Of a stretch of DNA of 64,000 nucleotides, positions 1-12,095 are shown piece by piece. The stretch's first letter is position 1; each line of letters begins with the position of its first letter. The stretch is from Spisula solida (taxonomy: Eukaryota > Mollusca > Bivalvia > Venerida > Mactridae), in contig OX365949.1 of the NCBI GenBank assembly GCA_947247005.1, positions 8,318,001 through 8,382,000 of the forward strand, read 5' to 3'. The notes beneath the pieces are model-generated. The model had not been told where the DNA came from, made no database searches, and worked only from the letters and a program-made list of their open reading frames with translations. The translations under genes were made by a program, and so were the position numbers.

Positions 1-509
1 AAGATAATTGGATTACCTCCCTTCTAGACTTATAATAAATTATTAGAAAATAATTGAAGATAAAGAAGATAATTCTTAATATTGTCTCAAAATACTGTAT
101 GTGGCATATAATGTACACATTCTAGCCCATCGCTCCTTATAATAGTTTAGAAGACAAATTAAGACAAAAACAGTGAAAACTGTATTATAACCCATGACGT
201 TGTTTATTTCTTGTTGTTTATTTTTATTATTCCTGATGAAGACAATATAGTCGAAACGTAGAACAATCCTGGAGTTTGTCTTGATTTACTTTATTTATAA
301 TAGTTTAGGATGTAGGTATTAAAGGGTTAAAACATTGGGCGTATTTTGAGACCTCAGAAGATGTATGCTAGATCTACCAGTACCTTGATCAGTTTGCATC
401 AGATCCTTTGGATGCTTAACTTTAACCCTTATAACCATTATAGGTCAAATTCCATAAGCAGCCATATTGCATTCAAACTAACAGAACACATATATTATTT
501 ATATTATAG
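1..509 (+). other. Probable RBCK1 intron, upstream of the first exon in the window
   Basis: No exon recognised. The stretch ends in an acceptor (TTATAG, 504-509). A phrase around 233-261 (CCTGATGAAGAC...GTCGAAACGTAG) resembles the ends of Penelope-like or related repeats and has a degenerate hammerhead-like core. Confidence 0.5.
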
Positions 510-3500
510 CTTGTAAGTCAGCAAGCGTTTGCAAAGTATCTTGCTAGAAGTTTGGCTACTGCTGAGAGTCAGGCACAGAACAGCTTCCATTGTAAAACAG
601 CAGATTGTCCGGGTTGGTGTATATATGAAGATCATGTCAATTTCTTTGTATGCCAAGTATGTGGAAAGGAAAATTGTCTCACCTGTAAAGCTATCCACCA
701 AGGTAACTGCTTGGGTTTTGTTGTGTTGTTCATTATTTCACCAAGTGTTAGTCTTTCAACATATCTTTAATTAAAGGTACTAAATAATAAATATTCTAGA
801 TATTAATGATTAAAATCTCATTTTCTAGGAATGTTTACAAATGTTTGGAAAGGTCTTAACCTTGTGAATATACAGGATATTTGTTGATTTTGGTGTAAGA
901 TAGAACTTTATTTCACCAAGTGATCAAAGAAAATCAATATTTTCACATGTGGCATAACCACTATAGTTCGCCCACGATAGTGAGAAAGGCAGGAATATTT
1001 GGTAGATCTACAATCTGAAGGTGGATTAATCAGATGTGCACGATTTATCAGTGAGGTTTTTTGTATGAAAATGACCATATCAGTTTACTTCACTTTAGTA
1101 ATTTCAAATTTGTAAAACCAACTTTGCAACAGTTGACCAAACCTATTTTAGTTTGTAAACACCACATTATCCTGGGCGCACTTTACCAGTAGTGACCATT
1201 TTATTTCTGTTATTTTCTCTGCTATTGTCGCTGATAAATCTCTATAATCCATTGATAAGCATGTTATGAAATGACTTATTAATAATTTTATTGAAGGATT
1301 CAAAGTTATATTGAATTTACCTGTGCCTGCAGTAATATTCTAGTGTCCTTTGGAAGTCTGAAAATTTCAGTATTTAGTATTAATGCCTTTATGTAATCTT
1401 ATGCTGTGCACATATTGTTTTCTAGGTATGAATTGCAAGCAATACCAGGAAGACTTGAAGTTACGAGCTGTCAATGATAAAGCTGCCAATCAGACTCAGA
1501 TGGTTATACGTAAAATGTTGGATGACGGGGATGCCATGAAATGTCCGCAATGTCAGGTATAATGCTTCTTTTCTTTGTGGACAATCCAGGCACACAGCAA
1601 CAGTCTTATCAGAGGCTTCAGACATAATTTTGATGAAATTCTTAAACTTAACTGTACCCATTTTAATTGTGCCATGTGTTTCCACTGACCTCGATATTGA
1701 CTACTGGCTTGTAACACCAAATAATAATATGTGTATGTATGTCGGACAAAATTGGGGTGAAAATTCTATATGAAAGTTGTAAAGCAAATTACTCTGTTTG
1801 TGTAATAGGAACAGCAAAAGTGGACAGGACAGATAGTCTCTCTTTACAGGTTAAATAATATTGAAAAAGATCCAAATTTTTTGGAGATAAAATTGCTTGT
1901 GTTTGGGGTGTTTGGTTTATTAACACTGGTAGATTGGACTGTATAATACTCCATTTATACATTAAATTGCTGTAATTTAGTACCGGTCATGAATTTTAAC
2001 ATGATTTTTATCAGCATGAGATGTTGTGCTCTGGCTGTTTGTTACTTCAGGAATCCTGTTTTAGCGGAGTTATAGCCCTTGTTTGATAACCTCAGGTCCC
2101 GTGTTCACAAAGGGTTAGTTTTCAGGATCAGGATCAGGTTTGAGACTCAAGTTGAGTAGAGCACGAAAAAATGTTTTATAATCATGGGACCTGGCCCCAA
2201 TCTCCCGAAGCATCTCAAGTAGAAATCTCAACTCAAATTGAGATTTTGCTCAAGTCAAGAGTATAAATATGAGATCATTCTTAAGTTTTATGCTCAGAAT
2301 ATTAACTGTAATAAACTCAGAACAATGTATCTTTTTAAGGCGCCAACTTTCAGAGTCTTGTCTCCCATGGAAATTATCTCAAAGACACATGACATTATTT
2401 GAGATTTATCTCAACTCAGATTGAGATGCTTCGGGAGATCGGGGCCAGGTTTTCATAGTTTTCTGATTGTCTTGTATTATATATTGCAGGTTATTGTCAT
2501 GAAGAAAGAGGGATGTGATTGGATACAGTGTTCTATATGTAAGACAGAAATATGCTGGGTCACGAAAGGTCCAAGATGGGGACCTTTGGTAAGATTAATG
2601 ATGTTACGTTATATCATATGAAAAATTTCGAAGATTAATAAACGTAAATAAAACGTCAATAATAACACCTTTGGGACCTTTGAAAAATTATCAAAACATT
2701 GGAAATGAATGGACATGAATATTGTTGACATAATATTGAGGTGGTCTTTAACATTCTATGACTGTATGTATCCATGTAATTACATGAGTAATTCTCCCTA
2801 CCACTACACGGCATTATAGCCTCCCCCTGTCTTGATCAACAACCATTCCACTAGGACATTAAAGTTCCGCTAGTTATAACTTTTAGTCTGTTTAACAACC
2901 TCTCTAAAAAGCATCCAAAATGTGTATGTATTATGTATTTCATTATATTTGAATATTGGCCGGTGGCCTAACCATGCAATAAATATTGACATTGAACTAT
3001 CAGTCTATCACCCTACGTATGTTGCCTTGGAGAGGTCATACCTTTACCTGTACATGTCTCTCATCAGTATAACATTGTGCCCTGTGTGTTTTCTATGCCC
3101 CCCATCTTTGATGAAGGGGTATATTGCTTTGCACATGTTGGTGGGTCTGTCGGTAGACCAAATGGTTTCCGTTCAATAACTCAAGAACGCTTTGCTCTAG
3201 GATCTTCAAACTTTACATGGAGGTTGCTCATCAACAGTAGATGACCCCTATGGATTTTGAGGTCAGTAGGTTAAAGGTCACTGTGACCTTCAACATTCTG
3301 ACTATTCAAATGTTTTCTGTTCAATAACTTAAGAACACTTTGCCCTAGGATCTTTAAACTCTTCATTGAGATTGGTCATCAACAGTTGATGACCCCTATT
3401 GATTTTGAGGTCAGTAGGTCAAAGGTCACTATGAACTTTACCATTTCTAACTATTTGGCTGCCGTAGGGGCATACATGTTTTACAAACATCTCTTGTTTA

Positions 3501-3745
3501 TGTTTTCTGTGCTCGGCTGGTTAAAATGAGTGCTGTATTCCCTGTCTGACTTAATATTATTTTTTTGGGTAAATGAACAAGGGAGTATTTTGAGTAAGGG
3601 GTCAACATGTATTTATAGATGTTGTTATCAGTATATTGATATGTTGTTGTTGTTGTTGTTACAGGGTAATGGTGATACGAGTGGAGGATGTCAGTGTCGA
3701 GTCGACGGAGAAATGTGTCATCCAGATTGTAACAATTGTCATTAA
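510..3745 (+). CDS. RBCK1: RBCK1 / HOIL-1 (RBR E3 ubiquitin ligase), 3' part: IBR and RING2
   Basis: Partial gene. Four exons join in frame: 510-702, 1426-1556, 2490-2588 and 3665-3745, each with AG/GT borders, giving 167 residues that end at TAA 3743-3745. The first exon carries the IBR zinc ligands ([12 protein letters not shown], then [12 protein letters not shown]). The second ends in the first RING2 pair (MKCPQC). The third holds the RING2 core GCDWIQC and [14 protein letters not shown]. The fourth ends in [13 protein letters not shown]-1 is a LUBAC subunit with an RBR ligase that makes oxyester-linked ubiquitin. Its catalytic Cys is the C of GCDW (codon 2514-2516), with the Trp two residues on (2520-2522) and the C-terminal His (3740-3742), all present. 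UBL, NZF and RING1 must lie upstream of the window. Intron 557-2489 after exon two contains a MITE; the next intron carries a 'TATGCCCCC' repeat. RNF31/HOIP is excluded by the short C-terminus ending in NCH. Confidence 0.93.
2190..2449. mobile_element. MITE-like element in RBCK1 intron, about 260 bp
   Basis: The ends are inverted repeats: CCTGGCCCCAATCTCCCGAA on the left and TTCGGGAGATCGGGGCCAGG on the right, followed inward on both sides by GCATCTCAA or its complement. There is no coding potential. It ends 40 bp before the exon that starts at 2490, so it lies close to the branch-point region of that intron. Confidence 0.8.
3090..3497 (+). repeat. Dispersed repeat of the 'TATGCCCCC...CTCTTGTTT' family
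   Basis: Opens with TATGCCCCCCATCTTTGATG and ends in ACAAACATCTCTTGTTT. It holds two diverged subunits (CAATAACTCAAGAACGCTTTG at 3174 and CAATAACTTAAGAACACTTTG at 3321), each followed by AGGTCAGTAGGT(T/C)AAAGGTCACT. Fragments recur at 20305-20442 and, more diverged, at 24720-25010. It is intronic in RBCK1. Confidence 0.75.
3496..3563 (+). repeat. Short dispersed repeat, second copy at 42933-42998
   Basis: The core TTTTCTGTGCTCGGCTGGTTAA followed by GAGTGCTG and CCCTGTCTGACTTAATAT is shared almost exactly with 42933-42998. This shows a dispersed repeat of unknown class. Confidence 0.7.
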
Positions 3746-4179
3746 TATTAATACATGTACATTTCAAATACTCTGTATTTATCTGGTCATATATTTTATG
3801 CTCCCGAGAAGGGGGCAAATGTTTTGTAAACATTTCTTGTTTTAACATGTAAGTAAATTCTTTGTGATAAGTTTGTTTGTGTGGAATTTGCTGTATACTG
3901 CCACTGTTTATGAGCATTTAAGCATAGCACATTGTCACTGTAATTAAGCCTAAATTCTGAGGTCCAATTTTTACTTTTTACTGAATTTATGTTGACATTA
4001 CATATTTTTTCATATAAACTGTTACAGTACTATGTAAATGCATTTATATACTCGTATGACACAAATTAGTTGTTTATATGACTTCAACCCCTTCCATATG
4101 TTAACTATGACTTGGAGATATTTTATACTATTTTTGCCACATTTTAGTTATCAGGACAATTCTTTATTAGTGTTTAGAT

Positions 4180-4410
4180 AATCCACCTTAACGGTCAAAT
4201 GATAGAGCACCCACTTTGAGTGGGAGGGGTCTTAGGGTTTGATCCCAGGCCGGGACATACCAAAGTCGTGAAAAATGGTACCCAGGTATATCTCCCCTTC
4301 TTGACACTGTTAGTGCCAGGTAACTGCTCGTTTGCCTGATATCAGGATAATGTGACTGGGCAATCTCCATGTAACTGAAATACTGACAAGTGGGACTTAA
4401 AGACAATATT
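4180..4410 (+). repeat. tRNA-related SINE-like repeat (family with GGGACATACCAAAG)
   Basis: Contains a B-box-like stretch (GGTTTGATCCCAGGCC), then GGGACATACCAAAGTCGTGA, GCCAGGTAACTGCT and ATCAGGATAATGTGACTG. The same order is seen at 22540-22765 and, more decayed, at 50528-50720. No functional tRNA can be folded from it. Confidence 0.65.
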
Positions 4411-5349
4411 TAAATAAATGAAATTTAGTTAATATTTAGATTGATTTTGAAACTTCTGTATTATAAACATACCCTCAACCACACGGCTGTCAGCACAGTG
4501 ATTACTGATACATGTCTTATCATTTATGATGGTACTTTTATGTTGCTATACTGTTGTCCACGTTAAAGATTCAAACTTTTCTAATTGTATAACTTATTCG
4601 AACAATACTTTAAATTAGAAAAAATGTTAGGCTATTCTTATTATCGTCTGAAGTTTTCGTAAAAGGAAGCATTAATTATTTTCAAAACTATTGTTAATGA
4701 TTTAATTTTGAACTGGTTAAATATTTTTAAAATGTAATAGCAGTCTTGCGACTCAGTGATCGGAGTATATAAACTCTTGTCTAGTCATCTGAATGGAGGC
4801 GTGTCTGAAAATGGTCTTTTTTTAAACATTGTTTTAAAATTATATTAAAAGGCCAGGGTGGCAGGAATAAATGTGGTGAGAGGGGACGCTAATTAATAAA
4901 TGTATTTCACTGGCTTATAATTAGAAGGTTGTAAGTACTACTCACAACCTTATAAGACTCATGCATATTTGAAATCTGCACCACAAGGCCCTTTTTATGA
5001 GCCTATTTTCATAAAATTGGAACTGGTTAAGTTGACCAAACCGGAGTTTAAAAAGCTTGTTTTTCCATTAGTGAAGAGTAGATTTCAGACAGTTTTGTCC
5101 TGTTTTCTCAAAATGTCGATTTTGTACTTGTGACCTTCTAAATCTAAGTCAGCAATTATTCTGTTTTTACATTGAATATTCTTGATTTATTTGATCTGTC
5201 AATGATAGTTGTACTTGAAATACTTTGCACTCTAACAATTGGTACACCTGTACATTTTGTATTAACTTTATATTATCTTGGTCTTAATTACTAGATCATG
5301 CATATAAAATTATAAATTTGTATATTTTGTTTATATTTATTGTAATGAT
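4411..5349. other. Intergenic, nothing recognised
   Basis: AT-rich sequence without a supported exon, long ORF or clear repeat structure. Confidence 0.5.
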
Positions 5350-5351
5350 TA

Positions 5352-6193
5352 CTGTATTCCTAGATACTTTCGCGGATACAATATTTCGCGTTTTTCATAC
5401 CGTCGGCATATTCGCGGCTACAAATTTTCACGGAATCATAACGCCCGCGAATTCCGCGAAACTAAAGTCGCTACGGCATAAAGGTATGTTTGACACATCT
5501 TGCAATTTCAATAGGACTGTTTGTCATCACCATCCGTGTATACACAAATCAAAGTCAATTGATTGTGACCTTAGCTGACCTGATAACAATTATGATGGAT
5601 CAATTAATCTCTTTATAACAAAGGATTTCATAAAGTGTTTTCACTAGGTGTTATCAACATAAACCGGTGAATAGTTACAATTATGAATTAACCACCAAAC
5701 ATACATGTTTAACAAATAAATGTGAAATGATTATTGTGAATACCTGTACAGGAATACATTGACTTTAATCATGACAAAAACAAACATTCTACGTAGAAGT
5801 AAACTGATTCATTAACACCCCACCCATGTACCCCTGTGCTTGTTTACATTGAGCACATTACATGCTACGTCATAACAGTGTTTATGTCTACACAAGCTAC
5901 AATATGCACGATTCTTAGAGGATCGAAATTGATGTTTATATTGAGAAAATTAGCGCAATTGTTCTTAGATTTTATAAATATGGATTTATTGAGAGATGTT
6001 CCCACGTCATGTATGCGCAAGTACAATTATCTTTCCCTAATGTTTTGCGATTTTAGCATGTTTAGTATGAAGAAGCTAGAAACGTTCGCGGATTCGTTGG
6101 AGGGAAACCTTCGCGGCTATTAAACTTCGCGACATGATACCTCCCGCGAAAGTCGCTAACTTAAAATGCGCAAAACCATTTCTAGGAATACAG
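5352..6193. mobile_element. TA-flanked TIR element (Tc1/mariner-type MITE), 842 bp
   Basis: Inverted ends are CTGTATTCCTAG on the left and CTAGGAATACAG on the right, each bordered by a TA dinucleotide (5350-5351 and 6194-6195). Subterminal parts share TTCGCGG, CCGCGAA and CGGCTA motifs in opposite orientation (5371-5465 and 6084-6160). The short reading frames inside look like chance. Confidence 0.8.
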
Positions 6194-6543
6194 TATTGCC
6201 AAAGGTGTCAATACTGAAAATACCTTATTATTTGTTGTGGTTTAATTCTCTTTGAATTCATGGATAAACTTGCCCCTTCATAATGTGATATGAGAAATTT
6301 CCTTTCAAAGGTTCAGCATAGTAAATTATCAAATTTATGATTACACAAAATTCCTGTTTTATAAAACTCTACAAAATCTAATACCTTCAAAAATTAATTA
6401 ATTTACTGTATCGCTATTTTAAAGTTCTCGCTATAAAACCACTTCAATCATATGCAGTTATTTGTATTTGTAAGGGTAAAGAAGCAAAGTCTTCTATTTA
6501 GAACAATAGTCCTGCCTTTTTGTCTGGTCTGATTAGCATGATG

Positions 6544-6787
6544 TTACCAGGGTTCCCACTAAATTCCCTGACTTCCCAAAAGAGTAATTTTTCCTGTCTG
6601 TTTAGAGCAATCGACCACCACAGCATCATTTCAATTGTCCCGAGCGAACATACTGAGCAAGAAATCTTATCTGTATTTGGTATTTCCTTCTTAGGAATTG
6701 ACACTTATCAACAGCTATCATAAAGAATTCCCTGACTTTTGCTTAATTTTCAAATTAAGCTTTTCCCTGACCATGGTAACCCTGTTA
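6544..6787. repeat. Probable small inverted-repeat element
   Basis: GTTACCAGGGTTCCC at the left end and GGTAACCCTGTTAAC at the right form short inverted ends. AATTCCCTGACTT occurs near both ends in the same orientation (6562 and 6726). Boundaries are approximate. Confidence 0.45.
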
Positions 6788-8049
6788 ACTGTATTAATGA
6801 TGTTTTTATATTACAAATTAATGTACTCAAAACTTTTAAAATGTAATTTTTACTGTAGTACAGTACTATACATAACCGAAATCCTTAAGAAAAAACCATA
6901 CCGGTTATCATTTTTGTTATAATATTTCTAACATTGTCTTGTACATTGTATTTCACATACCTGTTATTTTATAATCATTTAATACGTTTATACCGGTCCG
7001 AGTACAGTATAGTTCGCCGATGATAACCCTAGCCTTTGTATACAAATCAAATATTAAATGCATTTTCAATGTCCATTTTTGTTCAAACTAGTGCATAATC
7101 ACTTTTAATGCGTATAATCTTTCAATCTTTGCTGATAACAAATGGTCAGTCGACCGTCCATCATTTGTTGATTGTTAAGGCTAGAGTTATCTCCAGTGAG
7201 CTATATAATATTTATATTCAATGTAAATAAATATGTTCATTCATAAATATATGTGTTATCATTATTTATCACATGCTAGATAATGCGGAAATGTAATAAC
7301 CGTTAACGCCATAACATACCAGTAAAAGTGATACTTGTTATATGAAATGCATTTGCGAATACATGTGTACTTGTATATTAAAGTGAAACTACTGGGTAAG
7401 ACCACAGGTAACTGCATCATTGATTAAGAGTAAAAAGAAACAATATTTTTTTTTGTAAAACTTATATATTATACAAATGTACTTAAAGCAACAAATACTT
7501 TTCTTCTTTTTATTCTTTATCAAAGATACAGTTACCTGTGGGTAAGACATCATGAAAATTCTCGATTTTCAGTATTTGAATAGATGAATACAATGTATCA
7601 GAATTTTAATGCTTGGCTTATAATCTAACATTCCATGTTTGTAATACTCAGTTACAGTACTCAAGTGATAATCTGCTGAATATTGTAATTCCACCATGAA
7701 TGCAATCTGTGTGTCTGTATAATCTTTCTTCAAATGTTTAGTTGTCATATAAAGCATGTAAGGTGATTGAAAAGGGCCGAGATATTAACGTGATCCGGAT
7801 GTTTATGCTAAAATACATTCTATTGTGCATTATCAGTCATTTAGATTTGTGTTTGTAGTACACTTTCTGCCTATGAAAACAAAACCCCTAAGTTAAGTAG
7901 ACAAACGTTCAAATGTTAATAGAAGGTTAGAGGATCATGTTTATATCTCCTTACTACACAACTTACACGATCTTCCACATGACAAGCGTTCATTGTGGAG
8001 ATGATTTAAATCTGATTGGTTGATTGATTGAGAGATCAATAATGCCTTT
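6788..8049. other. Intergenic, nothing recognised
   Basis: AT-rich, no supported gene or repeat structure seen. Confidence 0.45.
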
Positions 8050-8320
8050 TTATGCCCCCGTATCGATAGATCGGGAGGCATATAGTGATTCACCTGTCCG
8101 TTCGTCCGTCCTGGTTAACCCAAATTGACTGTTTCTTCTAGCATTAATATGGCTGGCTACAAAGCTTTCATACTTGCATGGATGTTGTATATGAACACTC
8201 TCCACACGCCTGTATCACCTGACCCTATTTTGACCTTCACCTTGACCTAATTTTGGACTTAGTCTTATTTATGGACAAGGCTTCCACAGGGGGCATAAGC
8301 GTTTATTGAACGCAGTCTTG
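8050..8320 (+). repeat. 'TATGCCCCCGTATCG' dispersed repeat
   Basis: Opens with TTTATGCCCCCGTATCGATA, has the low-complexity phrase CCGTTCGTCCGTCC, and closes with CAGGGGGCATAAGCG. TATGCCCCC and GGGGGCATA form inverted ends. It resembles the 3090-3497 family in its opening words but not in its body. Confidence 0.65.
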
Positions 8321-10346
8321 TTCTTGGTCTATTATTATTATGTTTCGAGGATAAGCCAATCAAATGAATACAAGACAGATGAACACAGATACAGTTACTG
8401 TAGTAGTTTAAAGCTAATATCTGTTTTATCTTTGTCTGTATTTGACTGCACTAGAACAAGTTTGCTGTTATCCCTCGTGATAGACAGTAAGACCATACTT
8501 CTGTGTCTGTATCTATCTGTCTGGAATTCATGCCCATGCTCTAATTCAGCGATTCCGGCTGAAATTCAATGTGTTTATGCCAAGATTCACTAGCAAGAGG
8601 TGCGCATTCTGTGTGTAGAATCTGGTATTGCATGCTGATGATAATACAAATATTGATATTGTAACACATTATTATCGCTATTATTATATTATTTCTGATC
8701 TCATACATACAAAAGTAACCTTTGTAAAGCAGATATGCTACTACATAAACATACTGGTACTAACTTGAAACAACCCGTCTCTCCCCCATATTGTGTTTGC
8801 ATTATCAATCTTTGTTCATAAACAGACTTAAGTATTGTCGACCAAGGTCATGGTAAGTGGCCTAGACCACCTATATACACAATTACATATATTTACTAGA
8901 TGGTCTAAAACACTTTTCACAGATCTGTGAATGATACAATGATTTTTCTCATACTGGAGTATAGACATTCTAATTATTATGTATATTGTTTTTATGAAGA
9001 TTTAGTTCAAGACAATTTTTATTTATTTAAACTGTTTTTCATTCTTGTTCACCAGGGTATTCTTCACCTGTGGTAGTCTGGGAACTTGACTATATAACCA
9101 CTGATGTATGAGGATGCTTTATTTATGTAAATCTGAATTATGTAAATGTAAGTATGAAAATAAAATGTATTTAATGTTTCATTGTCTTTGTTGTTAACAA
9201 TTCCACATTTCCTTTGAGATCCACGGATCTAGCAGAAATAGTTTACTGGGTATTATTGAAGATTACCAGCATGTTAAGCCAGTACCTTTTGTGTTTCTCA
9301 TATTATCTCTTATTAGATTCAGTGCAGGTAAACTGTCTACTTGTAATTTGTTTAAACTTACTTCATTTTATATCTTACACAGATCACTGTAGTAACTTGA
9401 TTTATGAACCAGTACTGGTTGTAATCATGGTTCATACGAAATTCTCTCACCCAAACTCAAGGACTATTCAAGGAATTTTCAAATAGGAATAGGTTTATTC
9501 AAGGCATTTTCCCAAACATTTACATGTACCTAGGTTCAATTGTACGAAAATGTCATTATGCACTGCCATTTTATACAATATTTCTAGTGACGTCAAACAC
9601 AAGAATATCCGATTGCGCTCAATATGTTACAATTAGATTCTAGTGACATTTGCACTCATACATTTCTGTACTTTAAATTTTTGAGAAAAAAGTGTGTTTC
9701 CGTTCCATATTTAAGCAGATAATGTGCCATTTTGACAACATCCACAAACTTTTATGGATATTCAAGGCCATTCGCCTGAATTCAAGGTTTATCAGTTAAA
9801 ATTAAAATTCAAGTACCATTTAGACATTTTATCAAGGTAGCACTAAATTGCTGCCGCTGCGACTTTGGTCCAGTGCACAGAATTTGTAAACAGGCCATCT
9901 GGTATCAATTCTTGGTCCAACAGGACATACCCTTCCAGGAAATATGACTATGCAATGTAGATTTTCTTCCATATGTGGTTGTTTTCTTGTGTAAGGCTAA
10001 GTTAGTACTGATTAAAACTGGTTGCTGTTCATAACTGAAAAAATTGTTGACAGCAGCGTTAACCCCAAATAAACTTGACAATTGCTACCTTGGATAACAA
10101 CCAGTACTTTATTTCAAGTACTAATCACTGTGGGTGATTGTGATAAGTTTGAAATACAAATCAGATACTGGGATTGCGAAGGTAACTCATGTTTTAACTT
10201 GTATACATGTACATGTATCGGCATTCAGATGTTTGTACATTAGCTTATCTTGATCCAACCAAGTACATTTGTACATTAACTGGGTTTTAAGAGTTGACAA
10301 TATTGAATAATGTATTGATATTAAGTTTTAATACATACAAAAAGTA
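8321..10346. other. Intergenic between RBCK1 and TP53RK, nothing recognised
   Basis: No exon or strong repeat could be supported. A single palindromic TGACGTCA-like site (GTGACGTCAAAC near 9588) is isolated and has no promoter context. Confidence 0.4.
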
Positions 10347-10352
10347 TTTATT
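10347..10352 (-). terminator. Poly(A) signal of TP53RK
   Basis: TTTATT on the + strand reads AATAAA on the - strand, about 70 nt past the TP53RK stop codon. Confidence 0.7.
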
Positions 10353-10422
10353 GTACATTAACAAATAATATACAGGAACAAGTGCACCATATATTTCCTC
10401 TTGTATGATAATTACAAAATGT

Positions 10423-11852
10423 TTATCCGACCATGGTACGTTTTCGACCCCTCATTCTTACTTCGTCCAGTTTACTAATCACATCTGCAGATTCTTTCAC
10501 ATTTTCTTTTTTGTACGCTTCAATCACAACATTAAACAAATCCTCTGTGTTAGGATGAGTACTGAGCAAGGCACGCTCAAATACATACAAGTCCACACCT
10601 TTGTCCTCAGGTAAGCCCTCCGAGAAACTTAACCCAAAGTCGATTAACACAATGTCTAGGTCTGCAGGATCTCCACGAAGTAACATATTAGAAGTTGTTA
10701 GATCTCCATGAATCACTTTCCCAGAATGCATCTTACTCAAAAGTCTTCCAACTTTATCGGCCAGGGGAGACAATTTTTGTATTGCGCCATCAGGATCTGA
10801 AGATTGCACAGACACAATATAGTCTCTTACAGTTTGAGAATTTACGATCTCTTCCATATAGAATGTACTCGTAGATGAGTCAACCAGATAAAGTACTGGA
10901 ACAGGTATTCCTAAAAAGGAAATAAAATTACAGTTGAATTATAATTTTCTTCATAGAATCTACCAAGTTTGAATGAATAAGTTTACTCAACAATGTACTT
11001 TAACATGACTAAGGTTTTAAAAAATTACCACATAATTATGACTACTGGAAAGCATAGCAGTCGTAAATCTAGCAGCATGTACTCAGTACGGTCATTACTG
11101 TTTCTTTGCCACCATATTGTGCCGCAAAAGAGGACCCTGGTGGTATGGGTTGTGGCATGGTATCAGAAATGGCGTACCTCGTAACCTGAGATTAATAATA
11201 GTCTTTTTTTTCTTCTGTTTAACACGCAAAATGACATAAACATATACAAGTGCTTTGAAGTGATGCCAAAGACCTGCAATGGGGCCCGTTGCCTAACCAA
11301 GATGCTAACAATTTGCGCTACCGAGCTCTTTACAGTAATGCGTATACTACTTGCAACGACATGCTACCATCCAGCATTTCACGCTGATGGCATTCAATTC
11401 TTATTACTTTGCAAGCGAGTGCACTTGTGCAAAGGACTGCATTGTTTGCAGTGCACTCCTGTTCCGTTTCACTAAAATATATCACCGTAAGATGGGCTTG
11501 TTGTCTCCTGGTAGCTCAAGCTGCTTTTTATTTTAATTTCTGACAGTGTAGTACTAGTACAGTATGCGTCAAGTTGGTTTGACTAATACGAACAGAATAA
11601 CTAAGATGCATACATTAATTACATAACAAAAAAGATTTTACCCAAACTTCTGCATTTGCTCATAGCACGAATTTCTGCCTTCAGTCTTTGAAGTGTGAGG
11701 GATTTATCCAATAATGGATGCCTGTATCCTTTGGAAAATCGTTCTTTACTTATACATGGTTTTCCATAAAAGGTTTCCCGGTAAACTTTAGCTTCAGCAC
11801 CCTGTTTAATAAATTCCTTCAATTTTCCATCTGTGTCCATGGGGGCCGCCAT
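10423..11852 (-). CDS. TP53RK: TP53RK / PRPK (Bud32 kinase-ATPase of the KEOPS complex)
   Basis: Two exons on the - strand: 11852-11642 and 10910-10423, phase 1 join (donor GGGTAAAA, acceptor TTTTTAG), 232 residues against about 253 in human. Bud32 is the small atypical kinase/ATPase of KEOPS, which makes the t6A modification of ANN-decoding tRNAs; the animal protein has also been reported to phosphorylate p53. Visible motifs: the short nucleotide-binding loop GAEAKVY (residues 18-24), the catalytic loop IHGDLTTSN (137-145, Asp140), the metal-binding DFG (161-163), and the C-terminal basic tail RMRGRKRTMVG typical of Bud32. The protein lacks the usual large kinase C-lobe, as the family does. 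The start ATG lies in a TISU element and is followed by a second in-frame Met at residue 5. The intron (10911-11641) holds a fragment of the GCCTAACC repeat family. It shares a divergent promoter with MRPL38. Confidence 0.95.
11283..11520. repeat. Fragment of the 'GTTGCCTAACC...GCGCTACC' foldback-type repeat family
   Basis: GTTGCCTAACCAAGATGCTA, GCGCTACCGAGCTCTTTAC and TTGCAACGACATGCTACC match words in the copies at 12335-12540, 12755-12930 and 20495-20832. It lies inside the TP53RK intron and is diverged. Confidence 0.55.
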
Positions 11853-11856
11853 CTTG
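11845..11856 (-). promoter_or_regulatory. TISU / YY1 element containing the TP53RK start codon
   Basis: The - strand reads CAAGATGGCGGC, a perfect match to the TISU consensus SAASATGGCGGC, with the ATG being the TP53RK start. TISU is known to act both as a YY1 promoter element and as an initiator for mRNAs with very short 5' leaders, and is enriched in genes for protein synthesis and mitochondria. Confidence 0.8.
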
Positions 11857-12095
11857 GATTTGTGGATAAGTTAGTAAAATGTTTATACCCATTTTGTTAG
11901 GATACTTTGGATATTTGACCGAAATAAATTTTAATCTTTTCAGCTTATATATCAGTTATATGTTATACACATAAATTACATTAAATTACATCTTAATGGG
12001 GCTGACATGTTAACGATACAAATATATAAATGAACTTATCCCCAGTTATTGCATTCGGAATTCCTCGGATAATTAAGAGTTATCGTTCGTTGAAA
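11853..12095. promoter_or_regulatory. Divergent promoter between TP53RK and MRPL38
   Basis: Only 243 bp separates the two oppositely directed start codons, so both promoters and 5' leaders must lie here or overlap the genes. No TATA box is evident at a useful place for either gene. The MRPL38 start (GAAAATGGCAGC) is a near match to TISU with two differences. A palindromic CGGAATTCCTCGG-like stretch is at 12056-12068. Confidence 0.7.

Noticed and set aside
2271..2291. Bantam-like seed (TGAGATCATT)
   Set aside because: It lies inside a MITE, matches only the first ten bases, and the surrounding sequence does not form a pre-miRNA hairpin.
3498..3917. 139-codon frame on the - strand
   Set aside because: It is antisense to the last RBCK1 exon and its flanks, contains a [11 protein letters not shown] run from the (GTT)n tract, and shows no domain.
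12030..12095. Upstream in-frame ATG for MRPL38 adding 22 residues
   Set aside because: The added segment does not resemble the family N-terminus; the ATG at 12096 has the TISU-like context and leaves a typical targeting peptide.
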